Origin: Leeuwenhoekiella polynyae
Lineage (GTDB): Bacteria; Bacteroidota; Bacteroidia; Flavobacteriales; Flavobacteriaceae
NCBI RefSeq assembly: GCF_004104075.1
Contig: NZ_QOVK01000002.1
Location: 248,001-312,000 of the forward strand
Direction of reading: 5' to 3'
Length of the DNA stretch: 64,000 bases
A model generated the notes under the pieces. That model saw only the letters and a list, made by a program, of their open reading frames with translations, was not told where the DNA came from and ran no database searches. Below, one piece after another: positions 16,426 through 24,293 of this stretch. Numbering within the stretch: the first letter of the stretch is position 1; every line of letters starts with the position of its first letter. A program made the translations under genes and the position numbers.

Positions 16426-16737
16426 ATGGCAAAAAAGCAAAAAGACAATGCAGGATTAAAAACTTTAGGAATTTTCGCCGGGGCGGGTGTACTGGCCTAT
16501 TTCGGGCATAAATATTTAAGTGTGCCTAAAGTGGTTGTAAAATCAATAGACAAAGCAGATCAAGAGGCCAGTATACAGTTTGGTAAGGAATTGCACAATG
16601 TAGATATTTCTGCACCTTCTACTATTGCCGGTGATGCTGGTTTTGAATTACGGGTTATACCTGAAGGCAATAAATTACGCCTTGATGTTTACCGTAATGA
16701 CAAAATTAAAAAGCATCAAGAGCAACTAATAGCCTAA
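16426..16737 (+). CDS. Small N-terminally anchored protein
   Basis: A 103-residue protein with a basic N-terminus, a hydrophobic helix at about 12-29 (LGIFAGAGVLAYFGHKYL) and a beta-rich C-terminal domain (about 36-95). Topology resembles the next gene product. No family recognised. Confidence 0.5.
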   Translation: MAKKQKDNAGLKTLGIFAGAGVLAYFGHKYLSVPKVVVKSIDKADQEASIQFGKELHNVDISAPSTIAGDAGFELRVIPEGNKLRLDVYRNDKIKKHQEQLIA

Positions 16738-16747
16738 TACTTACGAT

Positions 16748-17218
16748 ATGATTAAATATTTGCTAATAGGCGGCGCAGCTCTTGGAGGTCTGGCCCTTCT
16801 GACAAAAGATAAAGTTACCGGTATTGCTGCCGTGGCAAAGCAGCTGCAAGTAAAGGTGACAAAGCTTAAAAACATTAAACTAAACGGCTTAGATTCGCTT
16901 AGTTTGTTTGTTGATTTACAGGTTTTCAATCCTACCCAGCAAGATCTTACGATTAGCACCGGTAAAATTCTTAACCTTCAGAAAATACGCTTTTTTGACC
17001 GTGCTGGTAAGTTTCTCGGTGAGAGTTACCCGCAGATCCCCGGTATTGAGATCCCGGCGCAAAACGGCATCAACGTAAGTAACATTCCTGTTATGATTAA
17101 TATGCAGAATGCCGGCGCGCTTATTAACGCAGCCGCAGATGCTTTATTAAATCAAAGCCAACTTAAGTACGAACTAACCTTTGAAGGACTAGGCCAGACC
17201 TTCACCATAAACGCGTAA
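16748..17218 (+). CDS. LEA14/WHy-like domain protein with membrane anchor
   Basis: A 156-residue protein: short N-terminal hydrophobic helix (IKYLLIGGAALGGLALLT), then a beta sandwich like the LEA type-2 (WHy) domain, with FVDLQVFNPTQQDLTIS and the later VPVMINMQNAG-like strand pattern. In bacteria such domains are usually periplasmic or lipoprotein-borne and of unclear function. Its presence in a viral structural operon is unusual; a virion-membrane-associated sandwich protein is possible. Confidence 0.5.
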   Translation: MIKYLLIGGAALGGLALLTKDKVTGIAAVAKQLQVKVTKLKNIKLNGLDSLSLFVDLQVFNPTQQDLTISTGKILNLQKIRFFDRAGKFLGESYPQIPGIEIPAQNGINVSNIPVMINMQNAGALINAAADALLNQSQLKYELTFEGLGQTFTINA

Positions 17219-17221
17219 ACA

Positions 17222-19624
17222 ATGAATGTAGTTAAAGAAATAAACGGACTTAACGGCTCGCAAGTGAGCCGCGCAGATCTTCACAAAATATATGTAAATG
17301 CTAAAAAACAGGATCAACCGGCACTAGCCCAGCGTATAGAAAAAATTCTAAACGCTTATGATGATCCCTATTTTGATATAAACATAGGCGCTCCGGTTAT
17401 TGAAGAAATACCTAACTACATAACAGACAATTTACCGTTTGAAGAAAACCCAGACGAAGATTATACCGGCCTAAATAAAGCGGTTTCTCCAGATGAAATT
17501 TACCAGTACATCACAGATCTGGTGATTAATACAATTAAAGAAGTGGGCCATTTGCCGTGGCAACGTGAGTGGGAAAAGACGAGTTTATTTAATGGTTGGC
17601 AAGCTATCAATTATGACAGTAAAAAAGGGTATAGAGGCATCAATTTTGTGTTGACAAATTTTGAGGTTAAAATAACAGCTGAAGGCCCGGCATTATTTCC
17701 TAGAGATTTATCAAACCCTTATTTTCTAACGTTTAACCAGATTGAAAAACACGGCGGTAAACTTAAAAAGGGTAGTAAAGGCGTTCGAGTAGTTTATTTT
17801 ACTAAGCTTTATTCTCATACAGAAAAAGACCCCAATACAGGAGATATAATTCTTGAATTTGGCACTTATAATCAAAAGAAATTTATTGCATGGCTTAAGA
17901 AAAACCGCAGTAAAATTCGCAGCATAACAAATGATAAAGAATTTGATAAACTGGCAAACAGTTACATTCCTATCCTGAAGTATTACAATGTTTTTGCTGG
18001 CGCAGATGTAGAAGGTATAGAGTGGGGAGATTTGCCAAAAAATGAAAATGTAGACAAGCCAGAACGTGAGCGTATAGAAATTGCTGAAGCAATTGTAAAA
18101 GCGATGCCTAAGCCTCCCAAATTTATTTTTGGCGGGGATCAACCGGCTTACTCTCCCGGTTCAGATCATATACGTATGACACCTATTGAAGCATTTAAAA
18201 GTGAACAATCCTACTATTCTACTTTGTTTCATGAAATGATACACAGTACTGGCCATAGATCCCGTTTAGATCGCTTTAATATATTTGACGGTAAAAAAGA
18301 ATATGCCTTTGAAGAATTAATAGCAGAATTAGGCGCGGTTTTCTTGTGTGCAGAAAGTGGCATTTTGTTTGAAACTTTACAAAATTCAGCTAAATATTTA
18401 CGCGGTTGGAACAGTCGCCTGGTTAAAAGTTTAGAAGAAGATAACCGCTTCTTTTTTAGAGCTGCCTCAAAGTCGCAAGCCGGTAGCGATTATATTTTAG
18501 ATAGAGATAAAGACGGGCAACCGGCTTATTTAAAAGGTTTAGTTATAGAGCCGGTGAAAGCTCCAGAGAAAACTAAAACCAAGAAAAAACCTAAACCGAA
18601 GCCAAAACCTCAAAAGGAAAGCAAACCGGTAAAACAATTAAACACCCGCAACCCGCTGGTTGTAGAATATGAGAAGCAAAACCCAAAGGTTGTAAATCGC
18701 GTTATATATTCTTCACTTACTGAAGCAGAAAAATTAAAATACGTGCAAAATCGTATTAAACCAGACCCAGAACCAGCACCAGATCCTAAACCAAAAAAGA
18801 AACCGGCTAAAAAATCTAAAGCTGAAGAACAGAACGAAAAAGCAAAACCCGGTGAACAGTTGGCGCTATTAGGTGAGAAATTAGAAGCGAAAAAAACAAC
18901 CGGTTTGCCCGGCGGTTTTGTAATTGCTAGTGAAGGGCCGGCAAAAAAGATAGATACCTTTAGGCTTCCGGGTGAAATAGGTAAACTTTTAGGAGATCTG
19001 CAAGCTTACCAGCTGGCTATTTTATTAACTGGAGATCCTCACGCGGGTAAAACTGAATTTGTTACGCAATTAACAGATGCTTTTTTAGATTATGGCTTTA
19101 AAGGGGCTTATTTAGATCTGGAGCAGGGCGGCCTAGTGAGTAAAGACACTCAAAATGCTTTTAACCGCAACATTAAGGCTAGTAATCAATCAAAACTAGC
19201 GGTTACTGGTGAAGCTCCGCAGGGTATTGATACGGTACACGCAATAGCAGATAAATTTAATTTTGTTGTAATAGATAGTTTTCAAGAGTTAAACGCGCCT
19301 ATTAATGGCTTTAATGATTTACGCAAGCAGCATCCTAACACCATTTTTATAGTGATTTTTCAGCAAAATGGTAAAGGTGGTACGCGCGGCGGCATTAAGG
19401 GTGACTATGATGCTCCTGTGCGTTTAAAAGTGTATCGAGTTGATGAAACTTTTGTAAACAACTATGCGCAGGTAGAGAAAAACCGCGGTAACAAAATAGG
19501 TTTGCAATACAATGTGTCACAAAAGAAAGTTATAAGTGACGAAACCCCGGAGCCAGAAGTAGAGGCAGAAAAAACACCGGTGCAATCACCGGCAGTTGAA
19601 GGGGATCTAATTATATACGAGTGA
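17222..19624 (+). CDS. Polyvalent protein: ArdC-like domain, zincin metallopeptidase, P-loop ATPase
   Basis: An 800-residue fusion. Residues about 90-200 match the ArdC N-terminal antirestriction domain (LPWQREWEKT, GYRGIN, FLTFNQI). A zincin follows with H337EMIH341 and a downstream Glu in FEELIAELG. Residues 445-550 are a Lys/Pro-rich linker. The C-terminus is a RecA/RadA-like ATPase with Walker A GDPHAGKT (604-611) and Walker B FVVIDS. ArdC-type polyvalent proteins are thought to enter the host with phage or plasmid DNA and protect it. It is the last gene of the operon. The ATPase could serve DNA packaging or host take-over; which is unknown. Confidence 0.7.
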   Translation: MNVVKEINGLNGSQVSRADLHKIYVNAKKQDQPALAQRIEKILNAYDDPYFDINIGAPVIEEIPNYITDNLPFEENPDEDYTGLNKAVSPDEIYQYITDLVINTIKEVGHLPWQREWEKTSLFNGWQAINYDSKKGYRGINFVLTNFEVKITAEGPALFPRDLSNPYFLTFNQIEKHGGKLKKGSKGVRVVYFTKLYSHTEKDPNTGDIILEFGTYNQKKFIAWLKKNRSKIRSITNDKEFDKLANSYIPILKYYNVFAGADVEGIEWGDLPKNENVDKPERERIEIAEAIVKAMPKPPKFIFGGDQPAYSPGSDHIRMTPIEAFKSEQSYYSTLFHEMIHSTGHRSRLDRFNIFDGKKEYAFEELIAELGAVFLCAESGILFETLQNSAKYLRGWNSRLVKSLEEDNRFFFRAASKSQAGSDYILDRDKDGQPAYLKGLVIEPVKAPEKTKTKKKPKPKPKPQKESKPVKQLNTRNPLVVEYEKQNPKVVNRVIYSSLTEAEKLKYVQNRIKPDPEPAPDPKPKKKPAKKSKAEEQNEKAKPGEQLALLGEKLEAKKTTGLPGGFVIASEGPAKKIDTFRLPGEIGKLLGDLQAYQLAILLTGDPHAGKTEFVTQLTDAFLDYGFKGAYLDLEQGGLVSKDTQNAFNRNIKASNQSKLAVTGEAPQGIDTVHAIADKFNFVVIDSFQELNAPINGFNDLRKQHPNTIFIVIFQQNGKGGTRGGIKGDYDAPVRLKVYRVDETFVNNYAQVEKNRGNKIGLQYNVSQKKVISDETPEPEVEAEKTPVQSPAVEGDLIIYE

Positions 19625-19648
19625 AAATTTTGGTTGGTTAGTTGGTTG

Positions 19649-19680
19649 AAAGGCCCGCGCGTAATGTGCGGGCTTTTCTT
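19649..19680. terminator. Convergent terminator
   Basis: A 10-bp stem (19649-19658 region with 19668-19677, core GCCCGC/GCGGGC) with A-rich left and T-rich right arms. It lies between the end of the viral operon and the end of the minus-strand gene at 19681, so it can serve both. Confidence 0.75.
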
Positions 19681-19980
19681 TTATCTTTTGCTAAAAATAT
19701 TAGATAAATCCTTGTTTGAATAAAGCATAAGTTCATTAAAATGATTGTTGAAATACATATCTACTATGTTCTTCTCAACCAATTCTTCAAAGGTTAAATT
19801 GCATAGACCCTTCTCCGAATTATTTATTATCGTAATCTGAATACCTTGTAAAAATAAATTGCAATTTGCTGATAAGCATTCTTTAATGAGTTTTTTAAAA
19901 TCTTCGTGGGTTATAACTTTATTGGAGTGGAAATCATCTAATCTTTTAGTAATACCAGAAATTAGATCTTCATTTCTCAT
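19681..19980 (-). CDS. 99-residue protein, unknown
   Basis: A soluble, mixed-charge protein with no membrane helix. It begins 25 bases after the HEPN-like gene ends and shares its direction, so the three minus-strand genes 20986 to 19681 are probably one transcript. No family recognised. By position it is third partner of the cargo cluster. Confidence 0.5.
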   Translation of the reverse strand: MRNEDLISGITKRLDDFHSNKVITHEDFKKLIKECLSANCNLFLQGIQITIINNSEKGLCNLTFEELVEKNIVDMYFNNHFNELMLYSNKDLSNIFSKR

Positions 19981-20005
19981 GAAAATATTGATTTTATTTG
20001 TAAAA

Positions 20006-20503
20006 TTATTCTACCGTAAAATTATTAAATTTACGCCCTTTTAGTTCAGCACACGAAAGGCAATGAGACTTAAAGTTTACATTGTGGTTCTGGGTTAAAT
20101 ATTGCATAATTACGTCCAAATGATAAATAGCTTTTTTAAAGTGTTTATCATAAGTGATGCAGGCTTTTTGAATATCTGTAACATCTTCTTTTTTAAAATT
20201 CTCATTCAGAAGATAGCGAGACCTTCTAGATAGTTGCATAAGCTTGATATAAGACTTGTATGTTTCTTCATCTAACTTAGCTACCGAAAGCTGCCTAAAT
20301 GGATTTATTACCTGTTCTACTTGATTGTGAGAAAGATAATTTTTATTTGCCTTAGCGGCAATATGAGCATTTATAAGATGTAATGCAGAATAAAAGCAGA
20401 CTGTAACTTGCCAATCCCAATGATCTCTTGAATTTTTATTAGTTGATTCTAAAAAGTCTAGATTATTACTTGCTTGTGTAATGTGTTCTGAAAATGATCC
20501 CAA
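20006..20503 (-). CDS. HEPN-like domain protein
   Basis: A 165-residue all-helical protein with features of HEPN domains: an early helix with WDWQVTVCFYSALHLINAHI, like the W/Y-rich first helix of the fold, and a later helix pair ending in CSRRSRY-type basic residues (SRRSRYLLNE). The canonical Rx4-6H RNase motif is not obvious, so it may be an inactive or divergent member. HEPN proteins act in toxin-antitoxin and abortive-infection systems. It lies 10 bases after the 157-residue gene. Confidence 0.45.
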   Translation of the reverse strand: MGSFSEHITQASNNLDFLESTNKNSRDHWDWQVTVCFYSALHLINAHIAAKANKNYLSHNQVEQVINPFRQLSVAKLDEETYKSYIKLMQLSRRSRYLLNENFKKEDVTDIQKACITYDKHFKKAIYHLDVIMQYLTQNHNVNFKSHCLSCAELKGRKFNNFTVE

Positions 20504-20512
20504 AGTTGAAAA

Positions 20513-20986
20513 TTAAGCTATTTCTATACTTCGGTAATGCTCTGGAATTTGCAATCCATCAACGTCTTCGACAATGGTAGACGAAACGTGAAAACCATAA
20601 TCAGAAAAATGGGCGTTTATCTTAGCCTCAGCTAAAATCAAAGCATCTTCCATTATTTCGTCATCTTCCGTAATTTCTGCCCAGACTAGAATTTTTGAGT
20701 TAGACAATTCTAAAGCCAATTTTTTTGGTTTACTCTTAGCTTTGATAATATCAGATATATAGGCATCAACCATATTTCTAATAAAGTATGTAGAGCTTCC
20801 GTTCCTTGCATAATTATGCATAAAATCGTGATCTCCACTAATCATTGCAGTATAGACCTCTTTTTTTTCTTCCTGCAAAATTTCATGTTCCAAAAGCGTC
20901 TGATCAAAACGTAAATTAGCAACTAGGGCATCAAACCAAGTTTCGATGTTGCTTTGTAGATTTTTATTTAAATTATCTGCAACCAT
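20513..20986 (-). CDS. 157-residue protein, first gene of HEPN-like cluster
   Basis: A soluble acidic protein with a helical N-terminal half and a beta/alpha C-terminal half (KILVWAEITEDDEIMEDALI). It lacks the GSxxxGxxxxxSDxD signature of MNT nucleotidyltransferases that usually pair with HEPN toxins, so it is not a standard antitoxin. It leads a three-gene minus-strand transcript beside the integrase, the position where temperate elements often carry defence cargo. No family recognised. Confidence 0.5.
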   Translation of the reverse strand: MVADNLNKNLQSNIETWFDALVANLRFDQTLLEHEILQEEKKEVYTAMISGDHDFMHNYARNGSSTYFIRNMVDAYISDIIKAKSKPKKLALELSNSKILVWAEITEDDEIMEDALILAEAKINAHFSDYGFHVSSTIVEDVDGLQIPEHYRSIEIA

Positions 20987-21159
20987 AAAGTATGAAGTGA
21001 TGTTTAAAAAGTTGTCATTAAGACAATTTAAAGACGAATATACACTAAATCACCTATTATAAGTGTAAAATATGTCTTAAAGTAAAGTTTATTAAATATT
21101 CGCATTAACACTTTTTAACACAAAAACCGACCAGATTAAGCGGTCTTACAGTGTCAAAA

Positions 21160-21295
21160 ACAGTGTTTTTGTATTTTTAAGAGACTAAAAATACAAAACG
21201 ATTAATTTTTGTATTTTTTTGTATCATAGTGTTGACGGGGTTTAACGTGAATTTTCAGTTTAAAAATACAGAAATACAAAAAATACACGTTTTTA
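21160..21295. repeat. Clustered TTTTGTAT/ATACAAAA motifs with perfect 13-bp dyad
   Basis: The A+T-rich 330-base gap between the HEPN-like cluster and the integrase holds at least six copies of (T)TTTGTATT in both orientations. The first two form a perfect 13-bp inverted repeat (21167-21179 with 21186-21198, 6-base spacer). The density suggests binding sites for a repressor, excisionase or integrase rather than a terminator. Confidence 0.45.
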
Positions 21296-21319
21296 GTTAG
21301 TTTCTATTTTTTTCTCTTT

Positions 21320-22495
21320 TTAAAATTCATTCTCAAGCTTAAAGAGTGTTTTATCTTTCTTATAATTTCGAGGCGTATAACTTTCGGTTATTTTTATATC
21401 ATGGTGTCGAGCTTGATCTCTAATTTTTATAAGAGGTACATTCAAATAAAATAATTGTGTGATACCAGTGTCTTTTAAAGAGTAAAATTGGTACTCTTTC
21501 TTGAAGCCTATTTTTTTACGCAGGGCCGCCCAAGTATCACTAACTTTTTTAGGACTTAGCCCCTTGCCCCCGGGTTTAAAATTTTCGCTAAATAAAAAGT
21601 CTTGATTGGTAGCTCCTTTTAAATGATCTACGAGATAAGATATAAAGGCTTGGGGAATAGTGACGGTATCATTTTTTTTGTTTTTACTAACTTCAGAAGG
21701 CACTACTATCACACCCTCTAATAACTTAACGTCTCCTACGCGTAATTTTGTTAGTTCAGTTCGGCGTATCATACAGTAATAGACCATCAAACAGCATACA
21801 AGAAACCCAGTATTGTTGCGCTTAAGCTCTTTAATTATTTGTTTGCGAGTGTGAGGGTCTATGATTTCGCGTTTTTTCTTCTGGTTTACCATTTGCGGTA
21901 TTCCGCTAATGCTATTCGTGACCAGATACTCACGCTCTACAAGCCAATTTGCAAACTGGCTACCAAATCTTAGATAATTATTTACGGTTCTGGGGGTTCT
22001 GCCTTTATCATAATAGATGTGATCCAAATACTTACGCATAAAAGCACGGTTAAAGCTGGCCGCAAACAAATTAGGTTCTCCTATGTGTTCAAGGTATTTA
22101 GATAATTGGGATAATTGAGAGCTGTAAGATCTTGCCGTATCTGGCCGCATCTGGCCGCGATCTACCATTGTGTTGCATTCCTTCTCGTAGCGGTTGATAG
22201 CTTCTTGAAGGCTTCTATATTCTTTATTTGCTGTATCGTCTGTAAAGGGAGACCAACCTTCAGCTAGTTTTTGGTTGATAGCCGCGCAGATCTTCTTTGC
22301 GTAACGCATACGCTCTTTTTTATTAGACATTGGCTTAACGCGGCGTCTAAATCTTTTCATGGTATTGCTTCCAGGTATGCGGCAGCGAAATACGATTCTC
22401 CAGTTGTTGTTTTTGAGTTCTTTGACTTCTGCCGGCTCGTAATCTAGGAATGCTATCCTATTTGAAATTTGAGCATTTTTTTTAGGTGTAGGCAT
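21320..22495 (-). CDS. Tyrosine recombinase, integrase of the virus-like element
   Basis: A 391-residue protein with a SAM-like core-binding domain (about 80-180) and a catalytic domain: Arg in CMIRRTELTKLRVGDV, then FYSLKDTGITQLF in the place of the usual LRHTFAT box, HHDIKITE and the nucleophile Tyr in ESYTPRNY. It would integrate and excise the element. It is transcribed toward the element and sits about 125 bases from a tRNA-fMet 3' half, as expected for a tRNA-targeting integrase. The Lys-Asp replacement of Arg-His in the second box recurs in flavobacterial integrases and need not mean inactivity. Confidence 0.85.
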   Translation of the reverse strand: MPTPKKNAQISNRIAFLDYEPAEVKELKNNNWRIVFRCRIPGSNTMKRFRRRVKPMSNKKERMRYAKKICAAINQKLAEGWSPFTDDTANKEYRSLQEAINRYEKECNTMVDRGQMRPDTARSYSSQLSQLSKYLEHIGEPNLFAASFNRAFMRKYLDHIYYDKGRTPRTVNNYLRFGSQFANWLVEREYLVTNSISGIPQMVNQKKKREIIDPHTRKQIIKELKRNNTGFLVCCLMVYYCMIRRTELTKLRVGDVKLLEGVIVVPSEVSKNKKNDTVTIPQAFISYLVDHLKGATNQDFLFSENFKPGGKGLSPKKVSDTWAALRKKIGFKKEYQFYSLKDTGITQLFYLNVPLIKIRDQARHHDIKITESYTPRNYKKDKTLFKLENEF

Positions 22496-22540
22496 TTTTT
22501 TTTAACCCTTAGCAAATCAAGCAATTTGCAGGTTAATAGT

Positions 22541-22560
22541 TATGGCCCAAATGTGGCCCG
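22541..22560. repeat. Paired direct repeats upstream of integrase
   Basis: TATGGCCCAAATGTGGCCCG contains two direct copies of a TGGCCC-type motif spaced by one helical turn, 46 bases upstream of the integrase start. This resembles paired arm-type or core-binding sites of a tyrosine recombinase. Confidence 0.35.
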
Positions 22561-22574
22561 CCTTAGTTCAAACA

Positions 22575-22615
22575 AAACACCCTAATTAGCTGGCTTGCAG
22601 TTAATTAGGGTGTTT
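22575..22615 (-). terminator. Terminator downstream of tRNA-fMet half
   Basis: A perfect 14-bp stem (22575-22588 with 22602-22615) with a 13-base loop and, on the minus strand, a T-rich exit. It begins 5 bases beyond the tRNA 3' end and is placed as the terminator of the tRNA transcript. Confidence 0.7.
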
Positions 22616-22619
22616 ATAG

Positions 22620-22661
22620 TAGCGGGAACTGGACTCGAACCAGTGACCTTCGGGTTATGAG
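22620..22661 (-). other. 3' half of tRNA-fMet(CAU), integration scar
   Basis: The minus strand reads CTCATAACCCGAAGG, then the T-arm with GGTTCGAGTCC and an acceptor end TTCCCGCTA. This is an initiator tRNA from the anticodon loop to the 3' end. Identity to a tRNA stops exactly at the 5' edge of the anticodon loop, where AAAAAC replaces the expected stem. That is the pattern left when an integrase recombines within an anticodon loop. By orientation the element it borders lies to the right. No intact tRNA-fMet is seen in the window. Confidence 0.75.
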
Positions 22662-22764
22662 TTTTTAACCGTATAGGACCAATAAAACACAATTATACTG
22701 ATATTCAATGTTTTAATTAAATTTTAATAGAACTTGTAGTCAAATAATATCAATTAAAAGCATT

Positions 22765-22788
22765 AAATGTTGTACCTATGTTGTACCT
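22765..22788. repeat. 24-bp direct repeat, left copy
   Basis: This 24-base sequence, made of two tandem TGTTGTACCT units, recurs exactly at 54727-54750, 32 kb away and next to tRNA-Leu. The left copy ends 34 bases before the integrase start. It is a candidate end or arm-type site of the second element. Confidence 0.65.
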
Positions 22789-22822
22789 CTTTTTATTATC
22801 TTTATAATCTAAAGTTTTTATT

Positions 22823-24031
22823 ATGGCAACAGTTAAGGCAGTACTCCGCAAAAAAAAGAATCCGGAAGGTCGTTATCCGATAGCTATCAGGATTACTAAA
22901 GACAGAAAAAGTTCTTATTTGGGAACCGGGCAACATATTGAAGAAAAGTACTGGGATGAGAAAAATAGATGTGTTAGAAAATCCCACCCCAATGCCAATA
23001 TCATCAACAACTTTATACTTGCTAAAGTTGCTGAGGCAAATAAAAAAGTCTTAGAAGCCGAAAACAATGCGGACTATCAAACAGTCAAAGCGATAAAAAA
23101 AAATATAAGGCAAAATAAAAAAGTTGATTTTTTTGCAGTGGCAAATATGCATCTTGAAAATCTAAAGAACAGAGAAAAGCATCATCAGTACGATACTGAG
23201 CTTGGTCGCCTTAAAAAGTTCAAAGGTTTTCTTAAAAAAAATGAGTTATCTTTTAATGAGCTCAATGTCCCACTTCTCAAACGATTTGAGGCTTACTTAC
23301 TTCACAATAAAAAACGCTCGCCGAGAACGGTAGTGAACTATCTGATTCTAATACGCACCATTTATAACCTTGCCATATCCGAATCATTAGTTGACCGGGG
23401 TAGATATCCTTTTGGAAAAGGGAAGGTTCAGATTAAAATTCCTGAATCACAAAAAATTGGACTGAATCGAAAGGAAATTCAAAAATTAGAGAATGCCACA
23501 GACTTAACTGAGGCTCAAAAGAAAGCAGTTCACGTCTGGCTCATTAGTTTTTATTTCGCTGGCATAAGGGTTGGTGATGTTTTAAAATTAAAATGGTCTG
23601 ACTTCAATGATGGTAGATTAATGTACCGTATGAACAAAAACAGCAAACTGGTTACCCTTAAAACACCCGACAAGGCGAGTGCTATACTTGATAGATATCG
23701 AGAAAATTATAGTCTTGATAACGATTTAATTTTCCATTATCTTAAAGATACTGATTTAAATGATTCACAAAGGGTTTCTGTAAGAACACAAGGTATAACA
23801 CGAAACCTAAATAGACACTTGAAAAAAATTGCTTACAAACTGGGTATAACAAAAAAAATGAGTATGCACATTGCAAGGCATAGTTTTGGCAATATCTCGG
23901 GCGATAAAATCCCCATTCAGATGCTTCAAAAACTATATCGACACTCCTCTGTTACTACCACCATAAACTATCAGGCCAACTTCATCCACAAAGATGCTGA
24001 CGATGCGTTGGATAGCGTGATTAATTTTTGA
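22823..24031 (+). CDS. Tyrosine recombinase, integrase of the second element
   Basis: A 402-residue protein with an N-terminal arm-binding domain typical of Bacteroidota integrases (about 1-65, with SSYLGTGQHIEEKYWDEK), a SAM-like core-binding domain (about 105-200) and a catalytic domain: Arg in FAGIRVGDVLKLKW, His/Arg in MHIARHSFGN, His in LYRHSSVTTT and Tyr in INYQ. It is transcribed away from the tRNA-fMet half and the first integrase. The last 36 codons exist again at 40667-40777. Confidence 0.9.
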   Translation: MATVKAVLRKKKNPEGRYPIAIRITKDRKSSYLGTGQHIEEKYWDEKNRCVRKSHPNANIINNFILAKVAEANKKVLEAENNADYQTVKAIKKNIRQNKKVDFFAVANMHLENLKNREKHHQYDTELGRLKKFKGFLKKNELSFNELNVPLLKRFEAYLLHNKKRSPRTVVNYLILIRTIYNLAISESLVDRGRYPFGKGKVQIKIPESQKIGLNRKEIQKLENATDLTEAQKKAVHVWLISFYFAGIRVGDVLKLKWSDFNDGRLMYRMNKNSKLVTLKTPDKASAILDRYRENYSLDNDLIFHYLKDTDLNDSQRVSVRTQGITRNLNRHLKKIAYKLGITKKMSMHIARHSFGNISGDKIPIQMLQKLYRHSSVTTTINYQANFIHKDADDALDSVINF

Positions 24032-24062
24032 CGATTGTTTTTACTTACGGCAATGCATTGAT

Positions 24063-24104
24063 AAAATATTGTGGCAGAACTAACTTGCCACTTGACAATA
24101 TTTT
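24063..24104 (+). terminator. Hairpin downstream of integrase
   Basis: AAAATATTGT (24063-24072) pairs with ACAATATTTT (24095-24104), with an inner GGCA/TGCC helix. It lies 32 bases after the integrase stop and can end its transcript, though the T tract is short. The rest of the 262-base gap to 24294 shows only a repeated GGTAACC and A+T-rich sequence. Confidence 0.45.
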
Positions 24105-24293
24105 AATAACCAGACACTTAGTCTATTTCAATAAATCGAGGTAACCGAATAGGTAACCTTTGCACCGATTTTATCCGTGAGAACAAAGATATATGAATAT
24201 CTTAAACTAAAAAACAATAAAAAGATTCAAATTTTATTTGTTGTCTTTTTTTGTGTGCTAATCCTTTAGCATCTGAATACTTTCTGTATAATT

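Noticed and set aside
17726-18142. 138-codon minus-strand frame
   Set aside because: It lies antisense within the ArdC-like protein, is aromatic-rich as chance frames are, and has no neighbours in its direction.
4170-19624. Ordinary tailed prophage
   Set aside because: No terminase, portal, HK97 capsid, tail tube, tape-measure or baseplate gene can be recognised in the complete late operon.
22620-22661. Functional tRNA gene
   Set aside because: Only the 3' half from the anticodon loop is present; the D arm and 5' acceptor strand are absent.
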